A DNA stretch of 64,000 bases from Polytrichum commune (taxonomy: Eukaryota; Streptophyta; Polytrichopsida; Polytrichales; Polytrichaceae): positions 22,692,001 through 22,756,000 of the forward strand of contig OX485803.1 in the NCBI GenBank assembly GCA_950295325.1, in the 5' to 3' direction. A program made the position numbers and the translations under genes. Positions 1 to 12,490 of this stretch are shown here, piece by piece (position 1 is the stretch's first letter; each line of letters opens with the position of its first letter). The notes under the pieces are model-generated. The model was given only the letters and a program-made list of their open reading frames with translations. It was not told where the DNA came from and did no database searches.

Positions 1-1617
1 GACTTTTTAATATATATACACACACACAAAAAAAAAGAAAAAAAGAAAAAAGTGTTAGAGTCATCCATGGTACATTTTCATCTAATATTTTCATATGGTA
101 ATAGTCCCAAATAATTACCCTATCTATGATTATTAGCGATTGCACTTGGACTCTAAATTCTTACAAACTCTTGGAACACTCATTGGCTCCCTTGAGTTTT
201 GCCCTTCAGATTGTGGCTAAGTCGCTATCATGTATGTCTTCATTTGTTTGATGCAATTGTTGAGTTACATCTTATGGATGAAAAAACATTCAATGACTTT
301 CTCATTGGAAAGTGAAAGTGGGTCGTATATGTAATTAAAAAAATCATTTCATGATTTTTATTTTGTATATGTTGTGGGGGCATTTATCACATTAAATTGA
401 AAAGCTTAGTATAAATACATGAGTCTATTCTCTAGCACATTGTTGGTACATATATATTTATTTTTCTCTATACGGTTCTCATTTATAGGGGGTCTAAATT
501 CATAGTAACCCACGTATGTTATTTAGGTTTCCAACAAAGAGTCCAAGTCCCAAACTTATGACATGTTTTAAAATGCAAAAGAGATTATGATCATATATAT
601 AGAATACCTCATGTTGTCTAGAGGTGGGATTGCTAGTAGGCCAGTTGTTAGTATGGTATGCAATGGCCAATAAGGTGGAATGGAGCATCTAAGATGGTGT
701 CCCCACTTGATCCATGTTTAGCAAGTTTGTTTGTTTCATCGTTACCAAAATATCAATGTGGGCTAGAATGGTCTATATGCCCTCTATGTGGTGACTTTGA
801 GCTGCGTATTTTGAAGATGTGCGCGTATAGTTGTAATAAGAAGTGTGTCCAGAAGGTTATTTTTTCATGTGGGTTGACAAATACGATTTTGGAGTAGGTA
901 AATGTTGGTGAGCAATTTGTGAAGATAAGATGTTTAGTAAGAGGGGTTTAGTGCATTCAACTGCTAATAAAAGAGTATATAGTTTAGCTTAAAGGATGTT
1001 GGGGTACCTTAGGAGATTGGCAACTATGTGAGAGGGGCCGTTACTTGCTCCATACCAATGATGTTCCCATTGTCATTATGGTATGGTGAAGTGAAAGAGC
1101 CGTCCGTGTAGTAAGAGTATTGAGGAGGGTATTTCAGTGGACACAAGTCTGTCATTAAAGGTGGGAGGGGAGGGGTATATGGGTAGTGGAGGTGGCGAGT
1201 TTGGTAAGTTATCCAATAATTATGTATTTTTCATTTAAGAGCATCCAAGTCATGTATTCAACCCCAAATCCTTAATTACATTAAGGTATTCAACCAATTT
1301 GTATAGTCCACAGTCCATTTGGTGAATGCTATAATTTGTTGTATGGATGCTCTAGACACAAGTAGCTAGAAATCAATAACGCAAAATCCAAATGCATATC
1401 TTTGTGATGCCAAGGCCCATATAAGGCTATTTGAGCGCTTATGGGCTAAGGAGGCCTGAGGGTGTTTTGTTGGCCTGATACTCATTGCAGCCAACACATC
1501 ATGTCATCTTTCCATCTTACATATCCAACTCGGCATGTACATTCATTGGCTTGGACATGTGCCATCAAACATTGTTGTACTTGTGCATATGAATTAATAT
1601 CCCCAATCAACCCAACC

Positions 1618-1653
<36 letters not shown>

Positions 1654-2055
1654 GGGGGATCTATAGCATACGACTTTTTTCTTTGGAACTTTTTTAGTTT
1701 TCTAAGCAAGAGCAACAAATAACAATGAAGTGACGGCCTCACCACCACTACATCTTCCATTGTATATAAAATTTGGACTCAAAGAAATGTGAAAATTACA
1801 CAAAACTCACATGGATAATTGTTTATTTTTTATTTTTTAAACTTTGAAAATTCAATCAATTTGTAAATAGTCATTGAGTTGGGTGCGCAAGCCAACTTAC
1901 TTGACTGCTGAACAAATTAAGAACCTTTAGCAATTCATGTAGCTTCCTAACCTAAATATGTATGATGTAAAGTTAGTATCTGTAAAGTAACTACAAATAT
2001 TGATGGATGATTGAATATTCTAACCACATGTGCCAGTGTGTAAGCAGAGGATGAT
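1..2055. other. AT-rich noncoding DNA, no gene recognised
   Basis: The stretch opens with TA/CA dinucleotides and A-rich low complexity (about 10-50). It then runs as AT-rich sequence with frequent stops on both strands. The small open frames here (62-92 codons) have no recognisable domain, and two of them are created by the CT microsatellite. I see no promoter, RNA gene or transposon end that I can support. It is probably old, decayed intergenic repeat. Confidence 0.6.
1622..1652. repeat. (CT)n microsatellite
   Basis: About 15 uninterrupted CT dinucleotides. They generate artificial Ser-Leu and Arg-Glu repeats in overlapping short frames, so those frames should not be taken as genes. Confidence 0.97.
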
Positions 2056-2322
2056 GGGACCTAGACAACTCCTAGCTGAAGATGGATGGATTGGAGTTAG
2101 ACAACTCCAAATTGACAACATGTGCACTAGGGTTAGACAGCTCCGCATATAGTGCATTGGAATTAGACCATTCCATATTCAGAACATGTGCACATGAGTT
2201 AGACAACTCTCAATGGGGTGCACTGGAGTTAGACCACTCTAGAATTGGAAAGATGAATGTTATTCATTGGAGTTAGACAACTCTTAATGAATAGATAGAT
2301 CTAGTCGGAATTAGACAGTTCC
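2056..2322 (+). repeat. Array of eight hairpin-forming units with core TTAGAC
   Basis: Eight degenerate copies of a 16-nt motif of the type GGAGTTAGACAACTCC lie here. TTAGAC cores start near 2097, 2133, 2163, 2199, 2229, 2273 and 2311, and the first, poorer unit has CTAGAC at about 2061. Spacing alternates 36, 30, 36, 30 and then loosens to 44 and 38, so a 66-bp double unit is likely. Each unit is self-complementary, with a 4-6 bp stem around an AGAC loop. Columns 4 and 13 change together: G with C in units 2, 5, 6 and 7; A with T in units 4 and 8. A frame of 64 codons through the array gives repeating Glu-Leu-Asp-Asn/His-Ser peptides, probably a by-product of the 3n spacing. I do not recognise the family. 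It could be a subterminal or regulatory repeat of an old transposon. Confidence 0.75.
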
Positions 2323-5300
2323 AATTGGAAGAATGAAATTGAGATAAGAGATGGAAGAAGGTTCTAGGAGAACTAGAAATAGAAGATTCATAGTAGAACT
2401 AAAAGATAGAGCTATGAATAAAATAATTTTATTATATGTAAAAATAGAAGTGAAAGTAGTGCTTCGGCATAAGAGGAAGCTCGGGGGAGGAGAGAGGATC
2501 TTTTTGGTCTCTCTCCTATGGTCAGGTGGTTGAGCTTAGACCAAGACCTACTTGGTCTACGATTGTAATTTGATGTTACAAGGAAAATAAACTGAGTGTT
2601 CAACTTGTCATTCGGGGTGATAATTGTGATTGTGAAAGTAGGTGACAAACCTGTGAGAGGTTTGTTACAATATCCATTGAGTTTCTAAGCGAAATGTAAG
2701 TTTATTTTTATTTTTGAGCGACAAATAAACTAGACTAAAATTTGGAAATCTTTTGTGAATGAAATGCATTTAGTAAGTTTAATTGAATGTTTAAAAGTCC
2801 AATTCAAGCTTAGTTGCTATAGAATAAGCAACTTAGATCCCTTTAATGTATTCTACTCACTACAATGCACCCCAATGTGATTTAAAATTTAATTTGATCA
2901 TTTATGAATATTTAGATTTCTGAAAAAGAGGAAAAAAAAAGTTTTTGAGTTGTCTCATGAGAAACACCTATAGCATTAGGTCACATTTTAGCCCTCCCTA
3001 AACAATATGCTAATAACTTTTCAGTACCCATTGTTTATGCTCTATTCTATCTAAAGTAATTTCCATATCTAAAATTATCAATCTTATAACTCACCTTCTA
3101 ATCCTTAAATGTCACAATGTAGAACTTAATTGATCAAAGAAACAAATGAACTCTTCACAACATCCTCCAAATCGCACCAAATCCAAACACCATGACCCAG
3201 TCAATGAACATTGACATCCTTCAAAATTAGCAAATGAACTCCAAATAACATATTTCAAATTCCCACATTATGATTTCTTACAACTCACTCTTTTTATCTT
3301 TAGAGCAATCATTCATCACATCATCCAAATTTAGAAACCCCATACATATACCCGTTGGTTGGCCGAGCTTAAAAACCTCAACTTCGCAAACATTGTATCT
3401 ATTTTAAGTTTGATGTAATGTGAAGTTTTTTTCCCCATCTTTCATACATGTATTGGAAACTTAGGTTTGGCATATAACTCGCCATTTGATATGAGTAAAA
3501 GTGGCCATTAACATCAAGGATGGTTAAAGGTTTCATGTTGAATCCAATCTACTCTTGTGCAACAAAGGATCGAAACTCAAATGTGTTCATTCCATAATAC
3601 AATTATGAAGTACAATTCTATAATTAAATTTTATCATTAATTGTATAATTTGTTAAGATGGGAAACATGTTGTGGGTACATTGTGGACCACATTTTCAAA
3701 GTTCCCAATGAAAACTAGAGTGGATGGAAAGTAGAAACCTAGATTGGTATCATGTGATATCCACCCCATTGTCATGGAACATTGCAAAACATGCTCTTGA
3801 TCATGGAACTCCACGTCATAAAGGTAAATCCTTCACTCTAAAATTTGAAGCAAGTGAATTAGAGTAGCCCCACACTAAATACTTCAAAGCAATTGATGTG
3901 TTTAACATTGATGTGGTTCACGTTATATTCAAAGTTGGAGAACATATTTTCATACAATGTGGTTCCACTAATTACACAATTTAGTGTAGTGAGGAATTTC
4001 TTATGCTTTTGAGACCCGATTGAAAGTGAGTTGAACCCCCATTCAACCATGATATCTACACTTGATATGTGCAATCAATTTGACCTCAAAATTATCTTAA
4101 CTCTTTATTCATGAAAATCGCCTTGGGTAGAAACCAAATTAGAAAAACTTGCAACTTTGTTTATTCATTCGTACAACAATCACACAAAAACCAAACCAAA
4201 CAATTAAAAAAATTAAAAAAAAACTTCGTATACTTTGTTACAATGATAATAAATATAAAATTTTAATGGAATATTGTTAAATCAGTGTGTGTCCACCTAA
4301 TTGCACATACTAGTGTAGGTATCGTAGTGTGATTTTTAACCTTCCAATGATATATCCAAGATGGGCATTGTAAATCGTATGAGTTGATTTGTGGGATAAG
4401 TGGCACTTCATTCATACTTGCTTCCACCCACCCACCTACCCAAATGGTGGCATTGTCATTGTACTACATGTTCCACCTGTGTTGACGCTTTCTTAGCCCT
4501 TCATTACTGTGGGGTACATTCCAATGATTTTGGAAGTTTCATACCACCATTGACGTCAAGGGCAATTCATGGCACTATCATCAACATATTTTATGATCAT
4601 CTATTTGTATGTGGAAACCAACTTCATCATGAGTATATGTGAAGATTTTTTTTTTTAATTTCACCATATCTTGAGAAGATCCAAGCGTCGCAAAGTTGAA
4701 GTTCTCAAGTTAGGGCAGCTAGTGAGTTTTTTTTCCTAAATTTGGATGATGGGATGGATGAAGGAGTTTAGTAAAAGAAGTTATACATATTTAGGACACA
4801 TATGCGAGAATTCGAATGTCCAAATTTGGAGTTCATATGCTTAATCTAGAGATGGTCAAAGCTCTTTGACCAAATTATGAGTGTCTCTCATAATGAGCTC
4901 GATTGCGAATCTTGAATTTTTTTTGGTTTAGGTGTTGATCCTTGCAATGGCCACATCCCAAGCATGAAAAAAATGCTTCCTCCTTCAAGTATCGGTGACC
5001 TTTTACAAGCTTCCAAAAAAAGCTTTGAAGTATGGTTCTCCTTCAAATCAAAACGGAATTGAGCGAGACTTGCACCTATTCATTCTTGAAACATTCAATA
5101 ATCTTCAAGTCAAGTAGCTCCTTTGATGAAGACATGAAGTGGCCTTGGGGCCTCTACGGAAAGAAAGAGTTAATAGACCAATTTGTACATTGAATGCTTG
5201 CTCTACAAAAACCTAATGAACCACTCAACTTGATTTCTAGATTTACACAATTCAACCCCTAACTTTCCAAAAAACCTATTTTTGGTTGATGAATGATTTC

Positions 5301-7627
5301 TTTCCCACATTAACTTCACCTAACTCATACATCCGCAATAAAAAAAAAACTATGAACATCAAGCCAACATGGAGTTGTACATTTTGGCATGAAAATTTGT
5401 TGAGGTGCTCAACTATTCAGTTGTTCCCATTCATGAATCACACAAGCATCCTACTTGTTTTCTAGGTGAAACTTATTGTTCAAAGGTCTTTATGGGGGAT
5501 AAAAACATGGCATTTTCTTGTCCATCCGTTCCTTTAATTGGTGTAATCAAAGAATCCAAATGTTACTCTGGCCCATTTTTCCCCTTGAAATATCTCATCT
5601 CCCAATTTTCAAGATCCTACGGATAAACCCCATTTTAACTTCAAATTTTCTTCATGAAAATTCCACAACCAACATCGAATGGAATACACTCAAAACAACC
5701 CTTTCATAGGCTTGGGAAGGTAGGGGTTAACAAGTATTAACAAGTACATAGAGATGATGACAAAGTCTTTAACCACCATTGTATCATTAAAATGTGTTGA
5801 CAAGTGTCCATCAAGTCATCCTTAAAATATTCCTCAAAATTTGCAAGTAGGTGGCAAATAGTCACGCGTCTCTTGTGTTTCCCTCAATAAAATAACATGT
5901 GGGGGTAAAGATATGAGCTTCGCGAGCATTAATTGGACACATCACTCCGCATTGATGGCCGACATTAGTTTTAACTCAAAAATATATAATTTTTGATTTC
6001 ACTTGCAAAACCGTTCACACCTAGAATAAATTACTCTTGGCCACCACCCATCTTGAAACCTGGAGTGTTAGTGTTGCCATAAAACCTGCAAAAGAGGAAT
6101 AAATGTAAGAAGATTCCAATGCACTAAAGCACACATCGTTTAGATACCGTATGCATAAGTTATCAAGATTTCAAGTTTTATTAGTAGGTGACATGTACAA
6201 ATATTTGTATCGAATTTTCAGATGGTGTACATCTTCATAATCAATATGTATTTAGTATGCAGGATTCATGGGTGTTGGTGTTGGTCTTTGTCTTGGGTTT
6301 TTGTTGGTTTTCAGCACACATATCTTAATGGGTTGAAATCGAACCATCTCAGTTAGTTTTCATTGTTACGAGTTGTAATCCACATTTTCTTGCTATCGCC
6401 TATTCTGAGCATATTATTTTTAAAATATCGCCTTTCATCCAACACTTGGCGGTTAATTTCTTGTTTAAGGTAGTTGTGGCTATTTTGGGTAGCTTCCTTA
6501 ATTGGACACCTATTTTTGGCTCCTAATCGACGGTGTAGTCGCTCTAATTTGGTGGGTGAGTAATAAATGCTAATTCAACCGTTGTCTTGATGACAATTGG
6601 GTTAGTCACCTTTACAAGAGCCAAATTATACCCACCATCCACCATAATTAGGAGTCCTATCCACCGAGCTATGACATGCTTGATTTTTTTGCGCAAGGCG
6701 GGCAAATTAGGAGGTAGCATGTGCCTGTGAGGTGCCAAATTGTCTTTTCATTGTAAAATACCCACAATGTTGCCTCCTAAAATACCCACAATCTGGCAAC
6801 ATTTTATCTTACATGTGACCACTTTAGAGACATGACACAACCAATATTGGCAATAAACTTGGTTCTTAATGGCAAATGACCCATGTCTATGTAGCAAATG
6901 TTGTCATCCACCTACACAACATTCAACAATAAAGAGTCCCCCCATTATAACACTAGATTGGGAAGCAAAGAGTCTTTGATTCCGGAGCCTAGATCAACAC
7001 CTTCCTCAACTCCGATTTCAATAATTTCAAATACTTTGGTCTTGATTCGCAACTGCTAAGATGCTCAAGCTTCTACTGCTCGAATCCATTGGTTGGATGA
7101 TTCCGCAAAACTATACGTCTCAATATTAGCCTCATCTACATTATATGCAAGAACAATTCACATTTGCTTTGTGTGCAACACGAGACGTGTAAGGAGGCTC
7201 CCATGCCCAAGCATAAAGCAACAAATGTGTCCACATTAGACTCACTTATCTTAGAGAAAAAAGTGGGCGCCATAGCCACTCAAAGATTGTTGTTGGGCCG
7301 AACCACCACCACCACCACCACCACCCATTCAATCATCTTCTACAAAGGAGGGTACCCATATTAAAGAGGACATGCTATTTCCTACGTGTAGAAATCTTGG
7401 AAATTCTCAAAGTAACATAGCAATAGACTTTCCGAATACCAAAACTTAGTCATTGAGATTTGGATGTGTAATTGATAGGTGTATTCCAAGTGGGATGCTT
7501 AGGGAGAAGCAATAGACTAATGGAATCGAGTAAGTCAGATTGTCTTAATTTTGTAATTGAGAGTAAATGCAACGAGTTTATGGGCAATTGTCTTCGTATA
7601 CTTTGAATGAAACATCGATTGGGATAC
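2323..7627. other. AT-rich noncoding stretch of decayed repeats
   Basis: 5.3 kb without a supportable gene. The open frames are 60-80 codons, low in complexity and lack recognisable motifs. The part at about 4130-4330 resembles segments near 24.7-24.9 kb and 50.9-51.1 kb (shared order of Cys/Phe-poor AT-rich words ending in 'agtgtagat/gtaggt'), suggesting an old dispersed repeat. A 14-nt motif AAAATACCCACAAT is present twice at about 6756-6794. Nothing else stands out. Confidence 0.5.
7302..7325. repeat. (CCA)n microsatellite
   Basis: About eight CCA/ACC trinucleotides in a row. They encode a Thr run in one short frame. No other significance seen. Confidence 0.95.
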
Positions 7628-9600
7628 TTAGGGCCATTTTGCACTACGGTGGAGAAGTGCACTGGTTGGTCAAGAATTTCAACCCAAGATATGATTATTT
7701 GATGCGAGGGATGGTATACCGGAGAAGATGAAAAGACATTAAAAAAAATGCCTTAGTGTAATTACCTAAAGGAGAAGTGTATAGACAACTTCACCAAGAG
7801 GAGAAGTCCACCGGATAACTTCACAAAATGGTCACAGCTAGCTGTAGTAGAAACCTTACTCCCCAAATGACCATTGTATTGAAGTTTAAAAAAATTGTAT
7901 TGATCAAAAAAATAAAATGTATATGGCAACGTTTTAGAACTTCTTTCATGATAAGAATTCTTTGAAAGTGTTCCACCTCTATAATACATCCAAATTAAGG
8001 TAAATAAGTAGGTAACATCATTTTCTTGTTGGATTTTAAGGAAATTACATGTTGGTACAGTCTAACCTTGTTAATACAATGCTTGTTTATCTGACACCCT
8101 CAATATTAAGACACATTTTTGCGAGACCAAAATTTTTAGTTCAAAACTCCCTCTTTTATATGACTACAACATTCAATAATGCAACATTTAGAATCTCCGT
8201 TTTGTCATATTAAAGAGGTAGTTAATGCTAAAATTCCTTTCATTTATGTTATGTACATCTAAAATACATCTATTTTCACTTGGGAACTTCACTTATTGTT
8301 GGAAACTTAATGATGATTAGGGTTACTAGTGTAGAATGGACATGCTTAGAATTAGAGTGGCCTCTTGCCTAGTATGTTGCCTTGTACATGGGTGGTAGAT
8401 TATCACCAATATCTTGATGCTAAACGTCATGTATCATTGTTGTCTAGTCTCTTATTAGAGAACTCTTTATATTTTGGTGTTAATGAAATTATTAGTTTCT
8501 AAAAGTTAATAGGAAATTTAGATAAGATGACAATTTCTAACTTGGGTAGGCAACACCAGAGATCTTTGGACTCCTATTTCAAGAATTCTTGATAATATTT
8601 GTATTTGTATGGAGTTATAATTTATTATTTCATACCATCTATATTTCTTAAAATTGTTGTATATATTTTGAAGCTCATATTACATATATTTTCATATTCC
8701 CTCAATAATACAACAACTTTACACCATTTGTCATATTGATAAGAAAACGACACCTTGATACTACAACTTTTTTTGTGTTTCCCAAACGTGTCATACTAAA
8801 GAGGGAGAACAATACTTGTGGAATCGAAGAGGGGAAGCCACAAAAAAATAGACGATGAACTTTAAATTCCATGAGAAATTACAAATAATATGACAAAATA
8901 CAATACCTATACATAGCAAGGTATATGCCTCATAATTTCGGCTGGGGATTCGTGGCACTAATGTATTTTCATTAATGAGAGTTCATTCATCTTTGTAGAT
9001 GAGATGAACCACTTTAGACACTTCCTTACGTCGTCGGCTCCTTGTCTCAAGGGTTTCAAAAATACCAAGTTTTAGTAGTTCTAAATAATCCTAGTCTAAT
9101 CTAATACTTGAGGCAATAATACAAAGGGGGTTAGACTTAAATTTATTTTTTTAAATGCCTCATATAAAAAGCAAGTGGGTGCATCATGCGTTGCCAACCT
9201 ATCATTACTAGTCTAATTTTGTTTAAGAAATTAATATGGGTGGACATTGAATTACCCCTCACAAATTTTCAGGGTGACAAATTCGGGTTGGGGAAACCCT
9301 CTAAATTAATTTTTGAACCCGACCGAAATATGTTGTCCATCCCGCCCAACTTTGAAAAAAACATTGCCCTTACATTTTTGAAGTCCAATTGACTACAAAT
9401 CCCACATTGAGTGCACTTCACCTTCAAGGTCTAAAATCCAATATATATGTGCACTTCCAATTAGTAAATAAGCAATTTATTGGGATTTCATTCCGCCAGT
9501 GAAACCATCAATGAAGCACGTAATTAACTTGGAGGTCAAAAACATTACAGAATGCTCATTAACATTGAAATTATAATTTTGTGACTTACTATTTAAAATT

Positions 9601-10230
9601 ATCTTTGTCATTCTAATGATAGATGGGTGCAAGTGTTCATAAGATAACCAAAATGAAACAATGAAGACAAAATATAAAACATATAAAATATTATTATATA
9701 AAAATCAATTTTATTATTTAGGTAATATAATATGAGGTATAAATAAATGTTATGTTATTTGAAATTAAACTTGTGAGACAATGTTATGGATGGGGTATAC
9801 TCAGAAAATTATAAGTTTCTGACTATAGCCTATCTTGAATTATTGTAATATTCTATCCTCATCATATATTGTATTATCTTTGAAATCACATTGCGTATAT
9901 TATCTTTGTCATTTGAAATTATCTTTGTCATTCTAATGATAGATTAGTGCAAGTGTTCATAAGATAACCAAAATGAAACAATGAAGGTAGAATGTAAAAC
10001 ATATACAAAATTTATTACATAAAAATCAATTTTATTTTTTAGGTAATATAATATGAGGTATAAATAGATGGTATGTTATTTGGAATTAGACTTGTGAGAC
10101 AATGTTATGGATGTGATATACTAAAAAAATCATAAGTTTCCGACTATAGTCTATCTAAATTATTGTAATATTTTATCCTCATCATATATTGTATTATCTT
10201 TAAAATCAAATGGTATATATTAATTATTTT
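9601..10230. repeat. 320-bp tandem duplication
   Basis: The sequence starting ATCTTTGTCATTCTAATGAT at 9601 starts again at 9921. The two units stay colinear for about 310 bp, including the shared run CATCATATATTGTATTATCT near each end. They differ by scattered substitutions and small indels, so the duplication is old but clear. AT-rich, no coding potential. Confidence 0.92.
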
Positions 10231-10248
10231 CAAATAAATTTCATCATC

Positions 10249-10275
10249 ATCATATTATTATTATTATTATTAAAT
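10249..10275. repeat. (TTA/ATT)n microsatellite
   Basis: A short run of ATT trinucleotides in AT-rich DNA just after the tandem duplication. Confidence 0.85.
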
Positions 10276-10829
10276 AATAAATTCATTATTCACCAATTTA
10301 CCATAAGGTGATATATATTATTTTGGCATATTACAAATGTTTGAGCAATCACATCCGTGCAAAAATAAATGAATTATGAACAAAATAAATGTCTATGACA
10401 AAACGTCATAATCATATGTTGCACACATTGATATCTTGCGATATTTATCAAAATAACCATGTGGAAGTCAAAGCCACATCATGGCCTTGGAAACAACTCA
10501 TGGGAGGTTAAAAAATAGGCTTAGAGCATCCAAGGCCACATCATTGCCCCTTGCTAACTAATTGATATTTACAAAATAGCTAATAATTCACAATAGCTAT
10601 GAGGAAGAAAATAAGTCTTACATGCCAACTCGGAGGGGTTTCACTAAAATAAGCTCCATCCGAGCATCTTGATGGACTCATCTGATTTTTGTTATTGGAT
10701 GACTTTACTTGAGTGCCACGAATCCCCATATCACACCAAGCCATACTAAGCAATTAAAATTAAATAACTTATCCACTCAATATAGCCAGACTGTAAAATG
10801 AAACTAGAAATTTTATTTTATTCAAAGTC

Positions 10830-10903
10830 GGAGTTCTCCGGAGGTCAAGTTTCTTGTCCGAGGCTTCGAGGTTGCCCAAGAAACTTGACCTTTAGAGAAC
10901 TCC
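10830..10903. repeat. Short hairpin with 27-nt arms
   Basis: GGAGTTCTC and AGGTCAAGTTTCTTG (10830-10856) face CAAGAAACTTGACCT and GAGAACTCC (10877-10903). They pair over about 24 of 27 positions around a loop of about 20 nt; the only break is the internal CCGG against TTTA. It sits in the right part of the Harbinger-like element. Size and shape would allow a small-RNA precursor, but there is no evidence of transcription in the sequence. Confidence 0.8.
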
Positions 10904-11093
10904 CTTCAAAAAAAAATTGCCATGTTGGAAACCATGTATTTTTTTCATCCATGTACAAAGGTCTCCACCAAAAGACTCTTGGCCGTAGTGTGAACCACCA
11001 CCGGACAAGAGTGTCACTCTTGGCCAATCAAATTTCAAAATTCCCCTAAAATTCATTACCGGTGAACTTCTCCACCATAGTGTAAAGTGGCCC

Positions 11094-11991
11094 TTAGTAG
11101 TTTGAAGTAGTTTACATATGCTTGTGTATACAAATTGTGGCTATAAGTTGAGAAAGAGAGTTGATTAATTTTGTGACTGAGGGGCTAATCACACCAGCCA
11201 TTTATGGTACCATCCGTCCGCATCTTCGACTGTAATAGTGTGAAAAGTGGTGGGCCACCATTTACTTTTCAACATGATCCTCAATAACTTCACAGTTGCA
11301 ATCGACATAAAGTTTGGTGTGATTGGGGCATGAGAAAGTCATCATGAAGAAATGAAGAAAGTTTCACTTTTTATATATATAGATAGAGAGGGAGAGAGAA
11401 AGAGAAAAAGGGAGAGAGATATGAAGGATCAAAGTGTGTGATTGATCAATGGAGTGGACAAGATACACTAAAGTTAAATCTCATGCGAAGACAAAGGACA
11501 AATAACCTAAGTGATAACAAAAGATTCAAGAGAGCTTGAGATGGACCGAGCCATAGTTAGCTAAATTCACGGGCCATAACCATCTCGATCATAGGGATTC
11601 CCATGGAAATGGGAGACATGTTACCTTATGGTAAACATTGTGATGAGAGCATGCTTGAGAGCTTCATATTGCATGTTGTTGAGAGGAATAAAGAAGTTGA
11701 GCATAATAAGATGACGAAGCCTAGTGAAGCTTTGTACGTGCCATAGGTTGGAAGGATGATAGCTTGGAAGGAGAAGAACAAATTATTCTAATGGAGGCAA
11801 ACCTTACCCAATATATGCAAATGATGTTATTATCGAATACAATAATGCATGTGTTAGAGGCTATAGCCTAACATGTTTATGTATTGTTTTTGTATGAACA
11901 AGTGTAAGTGATTCTTGAGATGATTTGCTGTATTTGCCTAAAGTTGAAGGTGGTGATTACAATTCTTAAAGACTTTCATGACGGTTGTATG
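11094..11991. other. AT-rich noncoding stretch with GA-rich patch
   Basis: No supportable gene. A purine-rich GA tract lies at about 11381-11420 on the plus strand. The rest has stops in all frames and no recognised repeat end. Confidence 0.55.
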
Positions 11992-12015
11992 TTAGGGTTT
12001 AGGGTTTAGGGTTTG
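11992..12015 (+). repeat. Interstitial plant-type telomere repeat (TTTAGGG)3
   Basis: Three consecutive units of TTTAGGG, bounded by TTAGGG on the left and TTTGG on the right. TTTAGGG is the usual telomere repeat of land plants. It abuts the left edge of a dispersed repeat (12015-12490). Three units are too few for a telomere; an interstitial relic, a repair scar or a telo-box-like element are possible. Confidence 0.85.
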
Positions 12016-12490
12016 GTAAATATTGTGGGTCATACTACATGTGAGGAAAGGCACACTAAAATCATCGGGATAATATTGTGGGTGCACATAGCATTCCAAC
12101 CCACAATACATAAGATTGGAGGCTTACGTTGTAGGTCATAATGTGTGTTTGAGAGATTCAACAAAGGTGAGATCCAATTCATACCCGTCCTATTTCAATG
12201 GTTTGGAATATATAATAGAATGCTTATTTCATTTCTAAAGACGGATTTCAACCATATCAAAAATAAAAAAATTCCCAAAATCTTCCTTGTTACATGTTAT
12301 TTGTTAAATATAGAATTTACAATAATTTTGGATATGTGGGGTTGTTGATGCAAAAACAATCTCCTCAAGTATAAGGTTGCACATTGTTTTAATGCATGAT
12401 GGAGTATACTATGGGCCACACCATAGTACATCAAAGGATAAGTCACACTATAAGTAAGCCCACATTAGTTACCATAAAGAATGTATTGGA
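12015..12490 (+). repeat. Dispersed repeat R2, copy a
   Basis: Colinear, in the same orientation, with 37904-38400. Shared words include CATCGGGATAAT, GGGTGCACAT, AAGATTGGAGG, TTGTAGGTCA, TCAAGTATAAGGTT and CATCAAAGGATAAGTCACAC in the same order. Divergence is high, with indels, so it is an old family. No coding capacity or terminal repeat recognised. Confidence 0.8.

Larger units (their letters stand above)
8944..10727. mobile_element. Inverted-repeat-bounded segment nested inside the 3.46-kb element
   Basis: A perfect 16-bp inverted repeat, GGGGATTCGTGGCACT, stands at 8944-8959 and, inverted, at 10712-10727, 1.78 kb apart. Both arms keep their CpG. No target-site duplication is visible at the edges, so the superfamily cannot be set. 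The interior is AT-rich noncoding DNA and contains the 320-bp tandem duplication. It could be a nonautonomous DNA transposon nested in the Harbinger-like element, or a piece of that element. Confidence 0.5.
7631..11093. mobile_element. 3.46-kb TIR element, PIF/Harbinger-like, internally degenerate
   Basis: The left end reads GGGCCATTTTGCACTACGG, and the reverse complement of the right end reads GGGCCACTTTACACTATGG. The match continues through GTGGAGAAGT to about 37 bp with only a few differences. A TTA flanks each side (7628-7630 and 11094-11096) as a direct repeat. TIRs starting GGGCC/GGCC with a TTA/TAA duplication are typical of PIF/Harbinger (Tourist) elements. No transposase frame survives; the longest frames inside are about 80 codons with no motif. 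A copy of the right subterminal sequence (GGCCGTAGTGTGAACCACCA) occurs internally at about 10982. Alternative: two related short elements whose outer ends happen to face each other. The matching TSD favours one element. Confidence 0.65.

Noticed and set aside
1462-1760. Overlapping open frames of 86-92 codons on both strands
   Set aside because: They depend on the CT microsatellite, which reads as Ser-Leu or Arg-Glu repeats, and have no domain.
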